From an uncultured Algibacter sp. (GTDB lineage: Bacteria; Bacteroidota; Bacteroidia; Flavobacteriales; Flavobacteriaceae): DNA of 39,299 bases. Shown here in pieces: positions 16,469 through 24,644 of this stretch; within the stretch, counting starts at the first letter, position 1; each line of letters begins with the position of its first letter. A program made the translations under genes and the position numbers. A model generated the notes under the pieces. It searched no databases. It had not been told where the DNA came from and saw nothing but the letters and a program-made list of their open reading frames with translations. The DNA lies in NCBI GenBank assembly GCA_937936645.1, contig CALHCQ010000009.1:1-39299 (forward strand). The letters run 5' to 3'.

Positions 16469-18175
16469 TTAAATAACATCTAGATCGAATGTTTTTCTTA
16501 AAAGTTCTAAGTTAGGATTCTTTTCTTTTAATTTTTCAAACTTATCGGCTGTTGTATAGGCGTATTGCTTTTCTAAAACTTCGTTTATGGTAATAGAAAG
16601 AGATAAGTTGTAGTTACTTACCGATTTTCTTAAATAGTTCATTAAATCGTACTGCTGCCTTTCTAACTCTACTTTATTAGTTTCGTTTGGGTATACCAAA
16701 TGTAAAGTCGTGCCTTCTACACGAGGGGTATCCATAGATAAAATAGAGGCTAAGTTATGCTTACCTTGTTTTATAAGTAGGTCTGTAAACTTATGCCAAT
16801 GTGCTATTAAATCATCTGGCTCAAACTTTTCGGTGGGTAAGTTTTCTTCCTCGACCACAACATCCATTTGTTTAATGAGGTGTTCTTTTTTTGCACGTAT
16901 ACTACTTAAAGATAATCCAGAACGTCGCTTACCTTCTTGTTTTAAAACAATTTTTGGTGGCGATGTGTTAGCGTGCTGGTTATTAGTTTGTTTAGGTACA
17001 GGGGGTGTGCTTACATGAGTTGCTTTTTTTTCTGGTACATTAACAGGTATAGGTGTTATGCCCTTATTTTTAAAGTATGAAGCAGGTATTATGTAATGTT
17101 TGCTATTTTTTTTTTCTCCATCGAAAGTGATAGAGGCAAGTTGCATTAAACAAAGTTCGACTAAGAGTCGCTGGTTTTTACTGGTTTTGTATTTTAAATC
17201 GCAATTATTAGCAAGATTAATACCTTCTAGTAAAAAGGCCTGAGAGGCTGTTTTAGCTTGTTGTAAATATTTCTCTTTAGTTTGTTCGCCAACTTCTAGT
17301 AAATCTATAGTTTGAGGTGTTTTACTAACTAATAAGTCTCTAAAATGCGAAGCAAGACCAGCTATGAAATGCTGACCATCAAACCCTTTAGATAAGGTAT
17401 TGTTAAATTGTATTAATAATTCTGGTATTTTATTTTGAATAATTAAGTCTGTACTTGTAAAAAAGGTATCGTAATCTAGTACGTTTAAATTTTCTGTAAC
17501 GGCTTGTCTTGTTAGGTTTTTTCCAGAGAAGCTTACTACTCTATCAAAAATAGATAAAGCATCTCGCATGGCACCGTCTGCCTTTTGTGCTATAATGTGT
17601 AGTGCATCATCATCTGCAGTTACACCTTGTTCGTTTGCTATATATTTTAGGTACTCTTTGGCATCTTTAACCGTGATGCGTTTAAAATCGAAAATTTGAC
17701 AACGCGATAAAATAGTTGGTATAATTTTATGCTTTTCTGTAGTAGCCAATATAAATATACAGTGCTTTGGGGGCTCTTCTAGTGTTTTTAAGAAGGCATT
17801 AAAGGCTGCTTGAGATAACATATGCACCTCATCTATTATATAGACTTTGTATTTTCCTATTTGTGGAGGTATTCTAACCTGGTCTGTTAGGTTTCTTATA
17901 TCATCTACAGAGTTGTTAGAAGCAGCATCAAGTTCGAAAATATTAAACGCAAAGTCTTCATCTTCACTTACCTCGTTCTCGCTATTTATCATTTTTGATA
18001 AAATACGCGCACAGGTTGTTTTACCAACACCACGTGGTCCTGTAAATAATAAAGCTTGCGCTAGGTGGTTGTTTTCTATAGCATTAAGTAACGTATTGGT
18101 AATAGCCTGTTGGCCTACAACATCTTTAAATGTTTGAGGTCTATATTTTCTGGCCGATACTACAAAATGTTCCAA
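16469..18175 (-). CDS. dnaX: DNA polymerase III subunit gamma/tau
   Basis: 568 residues. It begins with the UUG at 18175-18173: no ATG occurs in frame before the next upstream stop, and the MEHFVVSARKYRPQTF start looks complete. AAA+ clamp-loader domain: Walker A GPRGVGKT at 46-53, Walker B with DE at 115-116, sensor TTEKHK at 145-150 and the SRC arginine finger at 157-159. The four-cysteine zinc module normally found between Walker A and ELDAASN is absent. Domain III follows to about 350, then a basic, proline-rich linker and the tau-specific C-terminal part. At codons 354-357 the message has ten A in a row, where a one-base shift reaches UAG at once, which could make a 357-residue gamma form. 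Confidence 0.96.
   Translation of the reverse strand: MEHFVVSARKYRPQTFKDVVGQQAITNTLLNAIENNHLAQALLFTGPRGVGKTTCARILSKMINSENEVSEDEDFAFNIFELDAASNNSVDDIRNLTDQVRIPPQIGKYKVYIIDEVHMLSQAAFNAFLKTLEEPPKHCIFILATTEKHKIIPTILSRCQIFDFKRITVKDAKEYLKYIANEQGVTADDDALHIIAQKADGAMRDALSIFDRVVSFSGKNLTRQAVTENLNVLDYDTFFTSTDLIIQNKIPELLIQFNNTLSKGFDGQHFIAGLASHFRDLLVSKTPQTIDLLEVGEQTKEKYLQQAKTASQAFLLEGINLANNCDLKYKTSKNQRLLVELCLMQLASITFDGEKKNSKHYIIPASYFKNKGITPIPVNVPEKKATHVSTPPVPKQTNNQHANTSPPKIVLKQEGKRRSGLSLSSIRAKKEHLIKQMDVVVEEENLPTEKFEPDDLIAHWHKFTDLLIKQGKHNLASILSMDTPRVEGTTLHLVYPNETNKVELERQQYDLMNYLRKSVSNYNLSLSITINEVLEKQYAYTTADKFEKLKEKNPNLELLRKTFDLDVI
17103..17116 (-). promoter_or_regulatory. A10 slippery run in dnaX with immediate out-of-frame stop
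   Basis: Read on the minus strand, the codons are GAA AAA AAA AAT AGC (Glu354 to Ser358). The run of ten A is at 17115-17106. One added A, or a ribosome slip of -1, reads GAA AAA AAA AAA TAG and stops at 17105-17103, giving a 357-residue product. Losing one A reads EKKIANIT and then a stop. The place is the domain III/tau linker boundary, as in the known gamma-forming sites of E. coli and Thermus dnaX. Confidence 0.6.
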
Positions 18176-18210
18176 AATACGAAGTGTTAATGTGCTATTA
18201 ATCTATATAA

Positions 18211-18218
18211 CAAAGTTA
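18211..18218 (-). promoter_or_regulatory. Promoter -7 box of dnaX
   Basis: On the minus strand TAACTTTG matches TA-nn-TTTG. A start near 18205 would leave about 30 bases before the UUG start codon. Confidence 0.6.
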
Positions 18219-18330
18219 AATAATAGATCTTAAATTAAGAATACTATGGCTCTTTTTTATGTTTAGTTATTAACAGCTTTAATTACTAATATTTGCTATT
18301 TGTATTAATCGTTAAATAGCTGCTTATAAA

Positions 18331-18363
18331 TTTAGATTTTAGAATTAGTTTATTGTAATTTTG
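18331..18363 (+). promoter_or_regulatory. Promoter of the RNase P RNA gene
   Basis: TAATTTTG at 18356-18363 is an exact -7 box, and TTTAG at 18331-18335 sits at the -33 distance. The predicted start, about 5-7 bases after the box, coincides with the first base of helix P1 of the RNA, which supports the promoter model used elsewhere in this window. Confidence 0.65.
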
Positions 18364-18367
18364 CATT

Positions 18368-18682
18368 AAGTAGACCGCCTTATCGAACTAGATTTTTTAT
18401 TTAGTTAGGAAAGTCCGAACACCAAAGTGCAATATAGTGGTTAATGGCCACCAGCCGTGAGGTTAGGAAAAGTGCAACAGAAAGTATGTACAGGTAATGC
18501 TGTAGTGAAACCAGGTAAACTCTATATGGTGCAATGTCATGTAAACCAACGCTCGAGGGCTGCACGCCTAATGTTGGAGGGTAGGCAGCTAAAACACATT
18601 GGTAACAATGCGTTAAGATAAATGATAAGGGCACACCATTTTTATAGATTGTGTGTACAGAATTCGGCTTATAGGTTTGCTT
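18368..18682 (+). ncRNA. rnpB: RNase P RNA (bacterial class A)
   Basis: About 315 bases. The conserved core is easily recognised: GGAAAGTCCGAACAC at 18409-18423, AACAGAAAGTATGTACAG near 18476-18493, AGATAAATGATAAGGGC near 18616-18632, and ACAGAATTCGGCTTATAGGT at 18656-18675. The ends are set by helix P1: AAGTAGACC (18368-18376) pairs with GGTTTGCTT (18674-18682) through nine pairs including two G-T wobbles. The RNA is the catalytic part of the enzyme that removes the 5' leader of tRNA precursors. It is a single unit with its own promoter and terminator, so no protein gene shares it. Confidence 0.97.
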
Positions 18683-18691
18683 AAATACACA

Positions 18692-18720
18692 AAAGAGCGG
18701 TAGTTATACCGCTCTTTATG
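18692..18720. terminator. Terminator between rnpB and rsmD
   Basis: AAAGAGCGGTA (18692-18702) and TACCGCTCTTT (18707-18717) pair perfectly around GTTA, with T-rich sequence following. The A-rich side before it lets it also serve rsmD on the other strand. Confidence 0.88.
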
Positions 18721-18724
18721 TTTT

Positions 18725-19267
18725 TTACTGTATGCTTTCGAAAAAGCTAAACATATTACCCCCGTAACTTTTAGAATAGCTAAAATTTTCTATGCTAGAT
18801 AAGTTGGTGTGTTTAGAGTGCTCTACAATTAACACGCCCTCTTCTAGAAGTAAATTGTTTTTAAAAATCAACTCTGGTATTTTAGAAAACTGCTCGACAC
18901 TAAAGTTATAAGGTGGGTCGGCAAAAATAATATGTGCTTGTTGTTTTGTTTTTTCTAAGAATTTAAAAACATCACTTTTAATAACTTGTAACGGCATGTC
19001 GAATTTGGTAGCCGTTTGGTTTATAAATTTTACACAGCCAAAATCTTGATCTACACAAGTTATGTTTTTGGTACCTCTAGATGCAAATTCGTAACTTATA
19101 TTACCGGTGCCAGCAAATAAATCTATAACAGATATATCGTCTAGATAAAAATGATTGTTTAGAATGTTAAATAAGGACTCCTTAGCCATGTCTGTCGTTG
19201 GGCGTACAGGTAGGTTTTTTGGAGCTATAATTTTTCTACTTTTAAATGTACCCGATATTATGCGCAT
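18725..19267 (-). CDS. rsmD: 16S rRNA (guanine-966 N2) methyltransferase
   Basis: 180 residues. MRIISGTFKSRKI is the usual RsmD start and RPTTDMAKESLFNIL its second signature. The SAM-binding loop is VIDLFAGTGNISYEFASRG, and the catalytic N6/N2-type motif is FADPPYNF. The enzyme methylates G966 of 16S rRNA on the small subunit during assembly. Its ATG overlaps the stop of the DUF3822 gene by one base (TAATG), so its translation is probably coupled to that gene. Confidence 0.95.
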   Translation of the reverse strand: MRIISGTFKSRKIIAPKNLPVRPTTDMAKESLFNILNNHFYLDDISVIDLFAGTGNISYEFASRGTKNITCVDQDFGCVKFINQTATKFDMPLQVIKSDVFKFLEKTKQQAHIIFADPPYNFSVEQFSKIPELIFKNNLLLEEGVLIVEHSKHTNLSSIENFSYSKSYGGNMFSFFESIQ

Positions 19268-20088
19268 TAAAAACTATGTGTTAGAGCGTAATTGCTGTGG
19301 TTTGTATTGGTTGGTGTGCTGTATTTGTACTTTTGTGTTTTATTATATATGTGTACGTGTCTTATATATTTGTAAGCTATATTATATAAGGTGTCGTTTG
19401 CATTTATAAGGCCTAGTAAGACTAATTGTAACGTGTCTGGTGTTAGGTTAAGTTGTTCTGCTGTAAACAGTATATAGTAAATAAAGTCCTCTTTAGTTTT
19501 AAACTCAAAACTATTATAAAGTACTAATTGGCCTTGTTGAACCACAATAATTTCAAAATGTGTTGTTTCAACATGTACAAACATTTTTGCATTTGTATTG
19601 TTTTTTTCTTCTAAAAGTAAATTTTCTATTAAAACGGTAGAAAAGTGTTTGTAATTAAAGGCACCAAATTTTTCGTATATATAATTATTTATATTAACGT
19701 AAGGCACATATACATTTACACTATTGTTGCTTTTAATAGAGTCGAAAGCAATAAAGTCTGATTTTAAAATTTTGGCATTAAATTTAAGGTAATCCGATAA
19801 GCAGTTCTCGTTAAAAAGCGTTTCGGGAACAAGTGTTGCTAGTTCGTTAACATGAATTAGTGTTACCTTATTAAAATCGGCATGTAAAGCTTTTTCTGAA
19901 ATAAAGATACCTTTTAGTTGCTCGAGAAGCTCAAAAGGGTTTTGTTTTTTACTTAATGTAATACGTTTTAAAAACGATATGGTTTGTGTATCGTTTTCTA
20001 AAATACAAAAAGAAAGTCCATTCAAACTAATTTGAATGGACAGTTCTATATGTTTATTTGTTTCTATGTTTTTACTGTTTAGAGTCAT
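19267..20088 (-). CDS. DUF3822 family protein
   Basis: 273 residues from the ATG at 20088; the frame is open back to an ATG at 20115, but the shorter start reduces the overlap with the upstream gene to 17 bases and gives MTLNSKNIETNKHIELSIQ. It resembles the DUF3822 family, proteins of Bacteroidota almost always found next to rsmD. An ASKHA (actin-like) fold is possible for this family, but I see no diagnostic ATP loop. A perfect 11-bp hairpin lies within codons 16-25. Function unknown; the tight overlaps with rsmD suggest a ribosome- or translation-related role only by association. Confidence 0.8.
   Translation of the reverse strand: MTLNSKNIETNKHIELSIQISLNGLSFCILENDTQTISFLKRITLSKKQNPFELLEQLKGIFISEKALHADFNKVTLIHVNELATLVPETLFNENCLSDYLKFNAKILKSDFIAFDSIKSNNSVNVYVPYVNINNYIYEKFGAFNYKHFSTVLIENLLLEEKNNTNAKMFVHVETTHFEIIVVQQGQLVLYNSFEFKTKEDFIYYILFTAEQLNLTPDTLQLVLLGLINANDTLYNIAYKYIRHVHIYNKTQKYKYSTPTNTNHSNYALTHSF
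20016..20041. repeat. Perfect inverted repeat inside the DUF3822 gene
   Basis: GTCCATTCAAA (20016-20026) and TTTGAATGGAC (20031-20041) are perfect complements around CTAA. The hairpin would form in the mRNA about 45 bases after the DUF3822 start and just past the stop of the upstream gene. It has no T-tract, so it is not a terminator. Confidence 0.6.
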
Positions 20089-20818
20089 ATAGTTTTGGCC
20101 AGTTACCTGCAACATTAACTTCTTCCATAGATCCTACTTTTATTTGGCTTCCGTTAACACCTTCTACAGATATTACGTGATTTTCTTCTTCAATTAAATC
20201 TTTATCCAAACCAGCAAGAATATCATTTTTATTTATAGTGGCTTCAAAAACAGGAATCTGGAAATCGCCTTGCTCTATAGTCCCTGCTTTTAATGAGAAT
20301 CTTGCATCTGGGTTACCAACACCCTCTGGTAACTTCATAAGTGTTTTGTAACGGTTAGAGGTTTTAAAAAGAGAATCTTTAACAGGTTTTGTTCCTAATG
20401 TATCTATTACAAATATTTGCTTAGTCATGGTAGTTAAACCAAAACGCTTATTAGCTTCTTTATCTATAATTGTAGAGTCTTTACGTTGCGTGATTGTAAA
20501 TTCTGCTGTATCGACAAACTTAATAAGGTTTTCAAAACTATCTGTAAATTTTCCTGTTACCGTACGGTGTGCTAATTGTGCATCTCTAATATCTTCAAGA
20601 TTTCTTATAACTTTAGCGTAGCGTTTTTCTTTTTCTTTGTTAAAAAGTATAGGCTTGTATATAGACATGGTAGTACTGTATGCTAAATACCCGATTAATG
20701 CCCAAAGAGCAATTATTAATACAGGTTTAACTTGTGCAGGTATAAACTTATCTATAAGCTTAACCAAAACTATGGTTAGTGCTATAATACCAACAACAGT
20801 AAGAAGAATTTGAAGCAT
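20072..20818 (-). CDS. Conserved membrane-anchored protein, function unknown
   Basis: 248 residues. Two hydrophobic helices at about 3-22 (LQILLTVVGIIALTIVLVKL) and 33-52 (VLIIALWALIGYLAY) anchor it, leaving about 190 residues on one side of the inner membrane. Directly after the second helix, YAKVIRNLEDIRDAQLAHRT followed by VTGKFTDSFENLIKFV resembles the post-helix segment of pseudopilins such as GspG, but there is no prepilin cleavage motif before the helix. It is the first gene of the membrane protein-DUF3822-rsmD run and has its own promoter. I do not recognise a named family. Confidence 0.7.
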   Translation of the reverse strand: MLQILLTVVGIIALTIVLVKLIDKFIPAQVKPVLIIALWALIGYLAYSTTMSIYKPILFNKEKEKRYAKVIRNLEDIRDAQLAHRTVTGKFTDSFENLIKFVDTAEFTITQRKDSTIIDKEANKRFGLTTMTKQIFVIDTLGTKPVKDSLFKTSNRYKTLMKLPEGVGNPDARFSLKAGTIEQGDFQIPVFEATINKNDILAGLDKDLIEEENHVISVEGVNGSQIKVGSMEEVNVAGNWPKLYDSKQ

Positions 20819-20861
20819 AATATACTAAATTTTGTTATAATTTTTATTTAAAGGTCTTTCG

Positions 20862-20869
20862 CAAATCTA
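20862..20869 (-). promoter_or_regulatory. Promoter -7 box of the rsmD operon
   Basis: On the minus strand TAGATTTG followed by CG matches TA-nn-TTTG and lies 44 bases before the first ATG of the run. Confidence 0.55.
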
Positions 20870-20895
20870 CAATTTTTTTTTAACCACAAAAACCA

Positions 20896-20923
20896 TTGTT
20901 GCTAAAAATCATTTCTATATTTG
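20896..20923 (+). promoter_or_regulatory. Promoter of the SF1 helicase gene
   Basis: TTG at 20896-20898, a 17-base spacer and TATATTTG at 20916-20923 match both elements. The ATG at 20951 is 27 bases after the box. AGTCTAAA at 20942-20949 directly precedes the ATG. Confidence 0.6.
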
Positions 20924-20950
20924 AATAAAATATAATTTTTAAGTCTAAAT

Positions 20951-22384
20951 ATGACCTCACCCGAATTTTATTCCCTTGTAAAACAGGCTTTTCCATTTCA
21001 ACCCACATTAAAACAAAATATAGTTTTACAACAATTGTCGAATTTTATTTTTAGCGAGTCAAAAAACGAACTTTATTTACTTAAAGGTTATGCAGGTACA
21101 GGTAAAACCACGATAATTGGTAGTATTGTGTCCAACTTATGGAAAGCAAAAATGAGTGCCGTTCTTATGGCGCCTACAGGTCGGGCAGCCAAGGTAATAG
21201 CTAATTATTCAGGTAAAGAGGCTTTTACGATTCATAAAAAAATTTATTTCCCAAAAAAAGATCAGGGTGGTGGTGTTAAATTTGTTTTACAGCCCAATAA
21301 GCACAAAAACACTATTTTTATTGTAGATGAGGCTTCTATGATTCCAGATACACCTGGAGAATCTAAACTTTTTGAAAACGGATCTTTGCTAGACGATTTA
21401 ATTCAATACGTTTATGCAGGTCATAAATGTAAATTATTGTTAATAGGAGATACGGCCCAATTACCGCCTGTAAAGCTTGATGTTAGCCCTGCTTTAGATG
21501 AAAATAAATTGGCTTTAAATTACAACAAAGAAGTTACCAAAATGGAACTTGACGAAGTGGTTAGGCAAGGTCAAGATTCTGGTATATTATACAATGCAAC
21601 CTTGTTAAGGGAGTTACTTGCAGGAAGTTTTTACGAGTCGTTTCAATTTAACATTAATCCTTTTAAAGACATTGTAAGGCTAACCGATGGTTACGAAATT
21701 ATGGATGCCATTAACGATGCATACAGTAATTTGGGTAACGAGGAGACTGCCATTATAGTAAGGAGTAATAAAAGAGCCAATTTGTACAACAAACAAATAC
21801 GAAGCAAAATTTTATTTAATGAAAATGAATTAACTGCTGGCGATTATTTAATGGTTGTGAAAAATAACTACTTCTGGATAAAACCTACTACAGAGGCTGG
21901 TTTTATAGCCAACGGAGATATTATAGAGGTTTTAGAAATTTTTAATATTAAGGAACTCTATGGTTTTCGTTTTGCCGAGGTTAAAATTCGTATGGTCGAC
22001 TACCCTAAAATGACACCTTTTGAAACCGTTTTATTATTAGACACCATAGATGCAGAAACCCCTTCTTTACCTTACGAGGCCTCTAACAACCTTTACCAGG
22101 AGGTTATGAAAGATTATGAAGATGAAACCACTAAATACAAAAAGTTTTTAAAAGTAAAGAGCAACAAATATTTTAATGCGCTTCAGGTTAAGTTTTCTTA
22201 TGCTATTACTTGTCATAAATCGCAAGGTGGGCAGTGGAATACAGTATTTATAGAGCAGCCTTACCTGCCAAATGGTATAGATAAAGATTATTTAAGATGG
22301 TTGTATACAGCAGCTACACGTGCTAAAGAGAAGTTGTATTTAATAGGATTTAAGGATGAGTTTTTTGAAGACGATTTCAATTAA
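20951..22384 (+). CDS. SF1 DNA helicase, RecD/Dda-like
   Basis: 477 residues. Walker A GYAGTGKTT at 46-54 follows a PTLKQ Q-motif at 18-22. Walker B is IVDEASMI, motif III LLIGDTAQLPPV, and the C-terminal UvrD_C_2 part holds YAITCHKSQGGQW and LYTAATRAKEKLYLIG. This is the compact RecD2/Dda/Pif1-like layout without the RecBC-interacting extension, so it probably acts alone as a 5'-3' helicase in repair or replication restart. The insert around residues 330-400 is long compared with the core. It is annotated in many flavobacteria simply as an AAA-family or RecD-like ATPase. Confidence 0.85.
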   Translation: MTSPEFYSLVKQAFPFQPTLKQNIVLQQLSNFIFSESKNELYLLKGYAGTGKTTIIGSIVSNLWKAKMSAVLMAPTGRAAKVIANYSGKEAFTIHKKIYFPKKDQGGGVKFVLQPNKHKNTIFIVDEASMIPDTPGESKLFENGSLLDDLIQYVYAGHKCKLLLIGDTAQLPPVKLDVSPALDENKLALNYNKEVTKMELDEVVRQGQDSGILYNATLLRELLAGSFYESFQFNINPFKDIVRLTDGYEIMDAINDAYSNLGNEETAIIVRSNKRANLYNKQIRSKILFNENELTAGDYLMVVKNNYFWIKPTTEAGFIANGDIIEVLEIFNIKELYGFRFAEVKIRMVDYPKMTPFETVLLLDTIDAETPSLPYEASNNLYQEVMKDYEDETTKYKKFLKVKSNKYFNALQVKFSYAITCHKSQGGQWNTVFIEQPYLPNGIDKDYLRWLYTAATRAKEKLYLIGFKDEFFEDDFN

Positions 22385-22431
22385 ATATTATTTATTATCT
22401 TACAACAACAAACACAAGCACAGCATTTATT

Positions 22432-23007
22432 ATGACTTTCGAAACTATTATAAGTATTTGTCTTGGTATAGGTTTAGCAGCATCTGTAGGTTTTAGAGTG
22501 TTTTTACCGTTATTTGCATTAAGTTTAGCATCCTTTTTTAATGTTTGGGAGCTAAACGATTCTTGGCAATGGTTAGGTAGTGTAACCGCATTAATTATAC
22601 TTGGTGTAGCAACGCTAGTAGAAATTTTCGCCTATTTTATACCTTATCTAGACAATTTACTAGACACCATTTCTATACCCTTGGCTGCTTTTGCAGGTAC
22701 GGTAGCTATGATGTCTACAGTGGCTAACCTTAGTCCAGAAATTACATGGGCCTTAGCCATTATAGCAGGCGCAGGTACTGCCAGTGCCGTATCGAGTTCC
22801 TCAAGTGCAGTACGTTTAGCATCAACAGCAACAACAGGGGGTATTGCTAACCCTGTAGTGTCTACAGTAGAGACAGGTACAGCGGTTACTTTATCATTAG
22901 CCTCTATATTTTCTCCCATTTTAGCCATTGTTTTAGTAATTATGGTGCTCCTTGTTATTTTTAAAGCATTTAAAAAGTTTAAACGCAAGAAAGCCTTAAA
23001 GCTGTAA
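22432..23007 (+). CDS. DUF4126 family membrane protein
   Basis: 191 residues, almost entirely hydrophobic. It opens [20 protein letters not shown] and has four or five membrane segments, with the glycine/alanine-rich [20 protein letters not shown] and [15 protein letters not shown] loops that mark DUF4126. It ends in a lysine-rich tail ([11 protein letters not shown]), probably cytoplasmic. Function unknown. It lies 47 bases after the helicase and 43 before kdsB on the same strand, so co-transcription is possible. Confidence 0.82.
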   Translation: MTFETIISICLGIGLAASVGFRVFLPLFALSLASFFNVWELNDSWQWLGSVTALIILGVATLVEIFAYFIPYLDNLLDTISIPLAAFAGTVAMMSTVANLSPEITWALAIIAGAGTASAVSSSSSAVRLASTATTGGIANPVVSTVETGTAVTLSLASIFSPILAIVLVIMVLLVIFKAFKKFKRKKALKL

Positions 23008-23050
23008 TAATTATTTTATTTTTGATTTTAAATATACCCTATTTTATAAC

Positions 23051-23779
23051 ATGAAAATAATATCAATGATACCGGCTCGATATGCAGCCTCTCGTTTTCC
23101 AGGTAAACTAATGCAGGATCTTGGTGGTAAAACTGTTATTTTAAGAACCTATCAAGCCACGGTAGCCACACAATTATTTGATGATGTATTTGTAATAACA
23201 GACAGTACTATTATTTACGACGAAATTGTAAATAATGGTGGTAAAGCTATTATGAGTAAAAAAGAACACGAATGTGGTAGCGATAGAATAGCAGAAGCGG
23301 TCGAGCATTTAGATGTAGACGTGGTTATTAATGTTCAGGGCGACGAGCCTTTTACAGATAAAGAATCTTTATCTAAATTAATTGATGTTTTTAAAAACGA
23401 TACAGAAAATCAAGTCGATTTAGCATCTCTAATGGTACACATTACCAATCAAGACGAGATACAAAACCCAAATACAGTAAAGGTTATTATAGACCAAAAT
23501 AACTTTGCGTTATACTTCTCTAGAAGTCCAATACCATATCCAAGAGCAACGGATGTTGGTGTAAAATATTATAAACATAAAGGCGTATATGCTTTTAGAA
23601 AGCAAGCTATTTTAGATTTTTATAATTTACCCATGTTGCCATTAGAAGCTTCAGAAAAAATAGAATGTATTAGATATCTAGAATATGGTAAACGTATAAA
23701 AATGGTAGAAACCGATGTAGAAGGGGTAGAGATAGATACTCCAGAAGATTTAGAACGCGCAAAAAAAATATGGAAATAA
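23051..23779 (+). CDS. kdsB: CMP-Kdo synthetase (or CMP-Kdo8N synthetase)
   Basis: 242 residues, the usual KdsB length. The nucleotide loop is [15 protein letters not shown] and the metal/CMP site [20 protein letters not shown] and a final [16 protein letters not shown] are further family motifs. The enzyme activates the lipid A core sugar Kdo with CTP. Because a KdnB-like dehydrogenase sits two genes downstream, the substrate may instead be the 8-amino form, as for the KdsB relative of Shewanella. Substrate choice cannot be read from the sequence. Confidence 0.94.
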   Translation: MKIISMIPARYAASRFPGKLMQDLGGKTVILRTYQATVATQLFDDVFVITDSTIIYDEIVNNGGKAIMSKKEHECGSDRIAEAVEHLDVDVVINVQGDEPFTDKESLSKLIDVFKNDTENQVDLASLMVHITNQDEIQNPNTVKVIIDQNNFALYFSRSPIPYPRATDVGVKYYKHKGVYAFRKQAILDFYNLPMLPLEASEKIECIRYLEYGKRIKMVETDVEGVEIDTPEDLERAKKIWK

Positions 23780-23805
23780 TCTTAATTTATTAAATATATA
23801 AATTT

Positions 23806-24507
23806 TTGAATATAGATTACAGTCATATTAAAGTTATAGGTTTTGATGCCGATGATACCTTATGGGTTAACGAAACCTATTTTAGGGAAGCAGAAAACCA
23901 ATTTGCAAAACTTTTAGCGCCTTACGAAACTCAAAATAAAATACACCAAGAGTTGTATAAAATGGAAATGAAAAATTTAGCAACATACGGTTATGGTGTA
24001 AAAGCTTTTGTTTTGTCTATGGTAGAGAGTGCTTTAGATTTGTCTAACCATCAAATATCAAACAAAACCATTACAGCCATTTTAGACATTGGTAAAGCGA
24101 TGTTAAAGGAGCCTGTAGAGTTATTAGATAATGTCGAATTAGTTTTACAAAAGTTATCTAAAACACATCGATTAATTTTAGCGACAAAGGGCGATCTTTT
24201 AGATCAAGAACAAAAATTAAAAAAGTCGGGGCTAGCAAAATATTTTCATCATATAGAGGTTTTAAGTGATAAAAAAGAGATTAATTACAAACAGCTTCTA
24301 AAACGTTTAGATATTAAACCATCCCAGTTTTTAATGGTTGGTAATTCATTAAAGTCCGATGTTTTACCATTGGTAAATGTTGGTGCACAAGCTATACATG
24401 TGCCATTTCATACCACATGGGCGCACGAAGAAGTTACAGAACAAGAAAAAGAAGGCAAGTTGTACAAAACGATACCTTCTATAAAAGAGATTTTAAAGTT
24501 GATTTAA
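23806..24507 (+). CDS. HAD-family hydrolase
   Basis: 233 residues, starting with TTG at 23806; the conserved first strand with the nucleophile lies only 14 residues in, so no later start is possible. Motif I is FDADDTLW (D14, D16), motif II the Thr in LILATKGD, and the motif IV region reads MVGNSLKSDVLPLVNVGAQA. An alpha-helical C1 cap lies between motifs I and II. Substrate unknown. The position between kdsB and the KdnB-like gene invites a role as a sugar-phosphate phosphatase, but it is not KdsC-like: KdsC lacks this cap. Confidence 0.85.
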   Translation: MNIDYSHIKVIGFDADDTLWVNETYFREAENQFAKLLAPYETQNKIHQELYKMEMKNLATYGYGVKAFVLSMVESALDLSNHQISNKTITAILDIGKAMLKEPVELLDNVELVLQKLSKTHRLILATKGDLLDQEQKLKKSGLAKYFHHIEVLSDKKEINYKQLLKRLDIKPSQFLMVGNSLKSDVLPLVNVGAQAIHVPFHTTWAHEEVTEQEKEGKLYKTIPSIKEILKLI

Positions 24508-24644
24508 GTTTTTGAAAAAAAGGAAAATTATCCTGTTTTATGGCCATAGAATTCTCTAAACAGCATAAATTTCTGATAAAATCAATAATTTTTGAACAAC
24601 AAAAAATAAAATAATGGTATTTTTACCTTTTAGAAAAGAAATAG

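Noticed and set aside
18401-18634. Minus-strand frame of 77 codons
   Set aside because: It lies wholly inside the RNase P RNA gene on the opposite strand.
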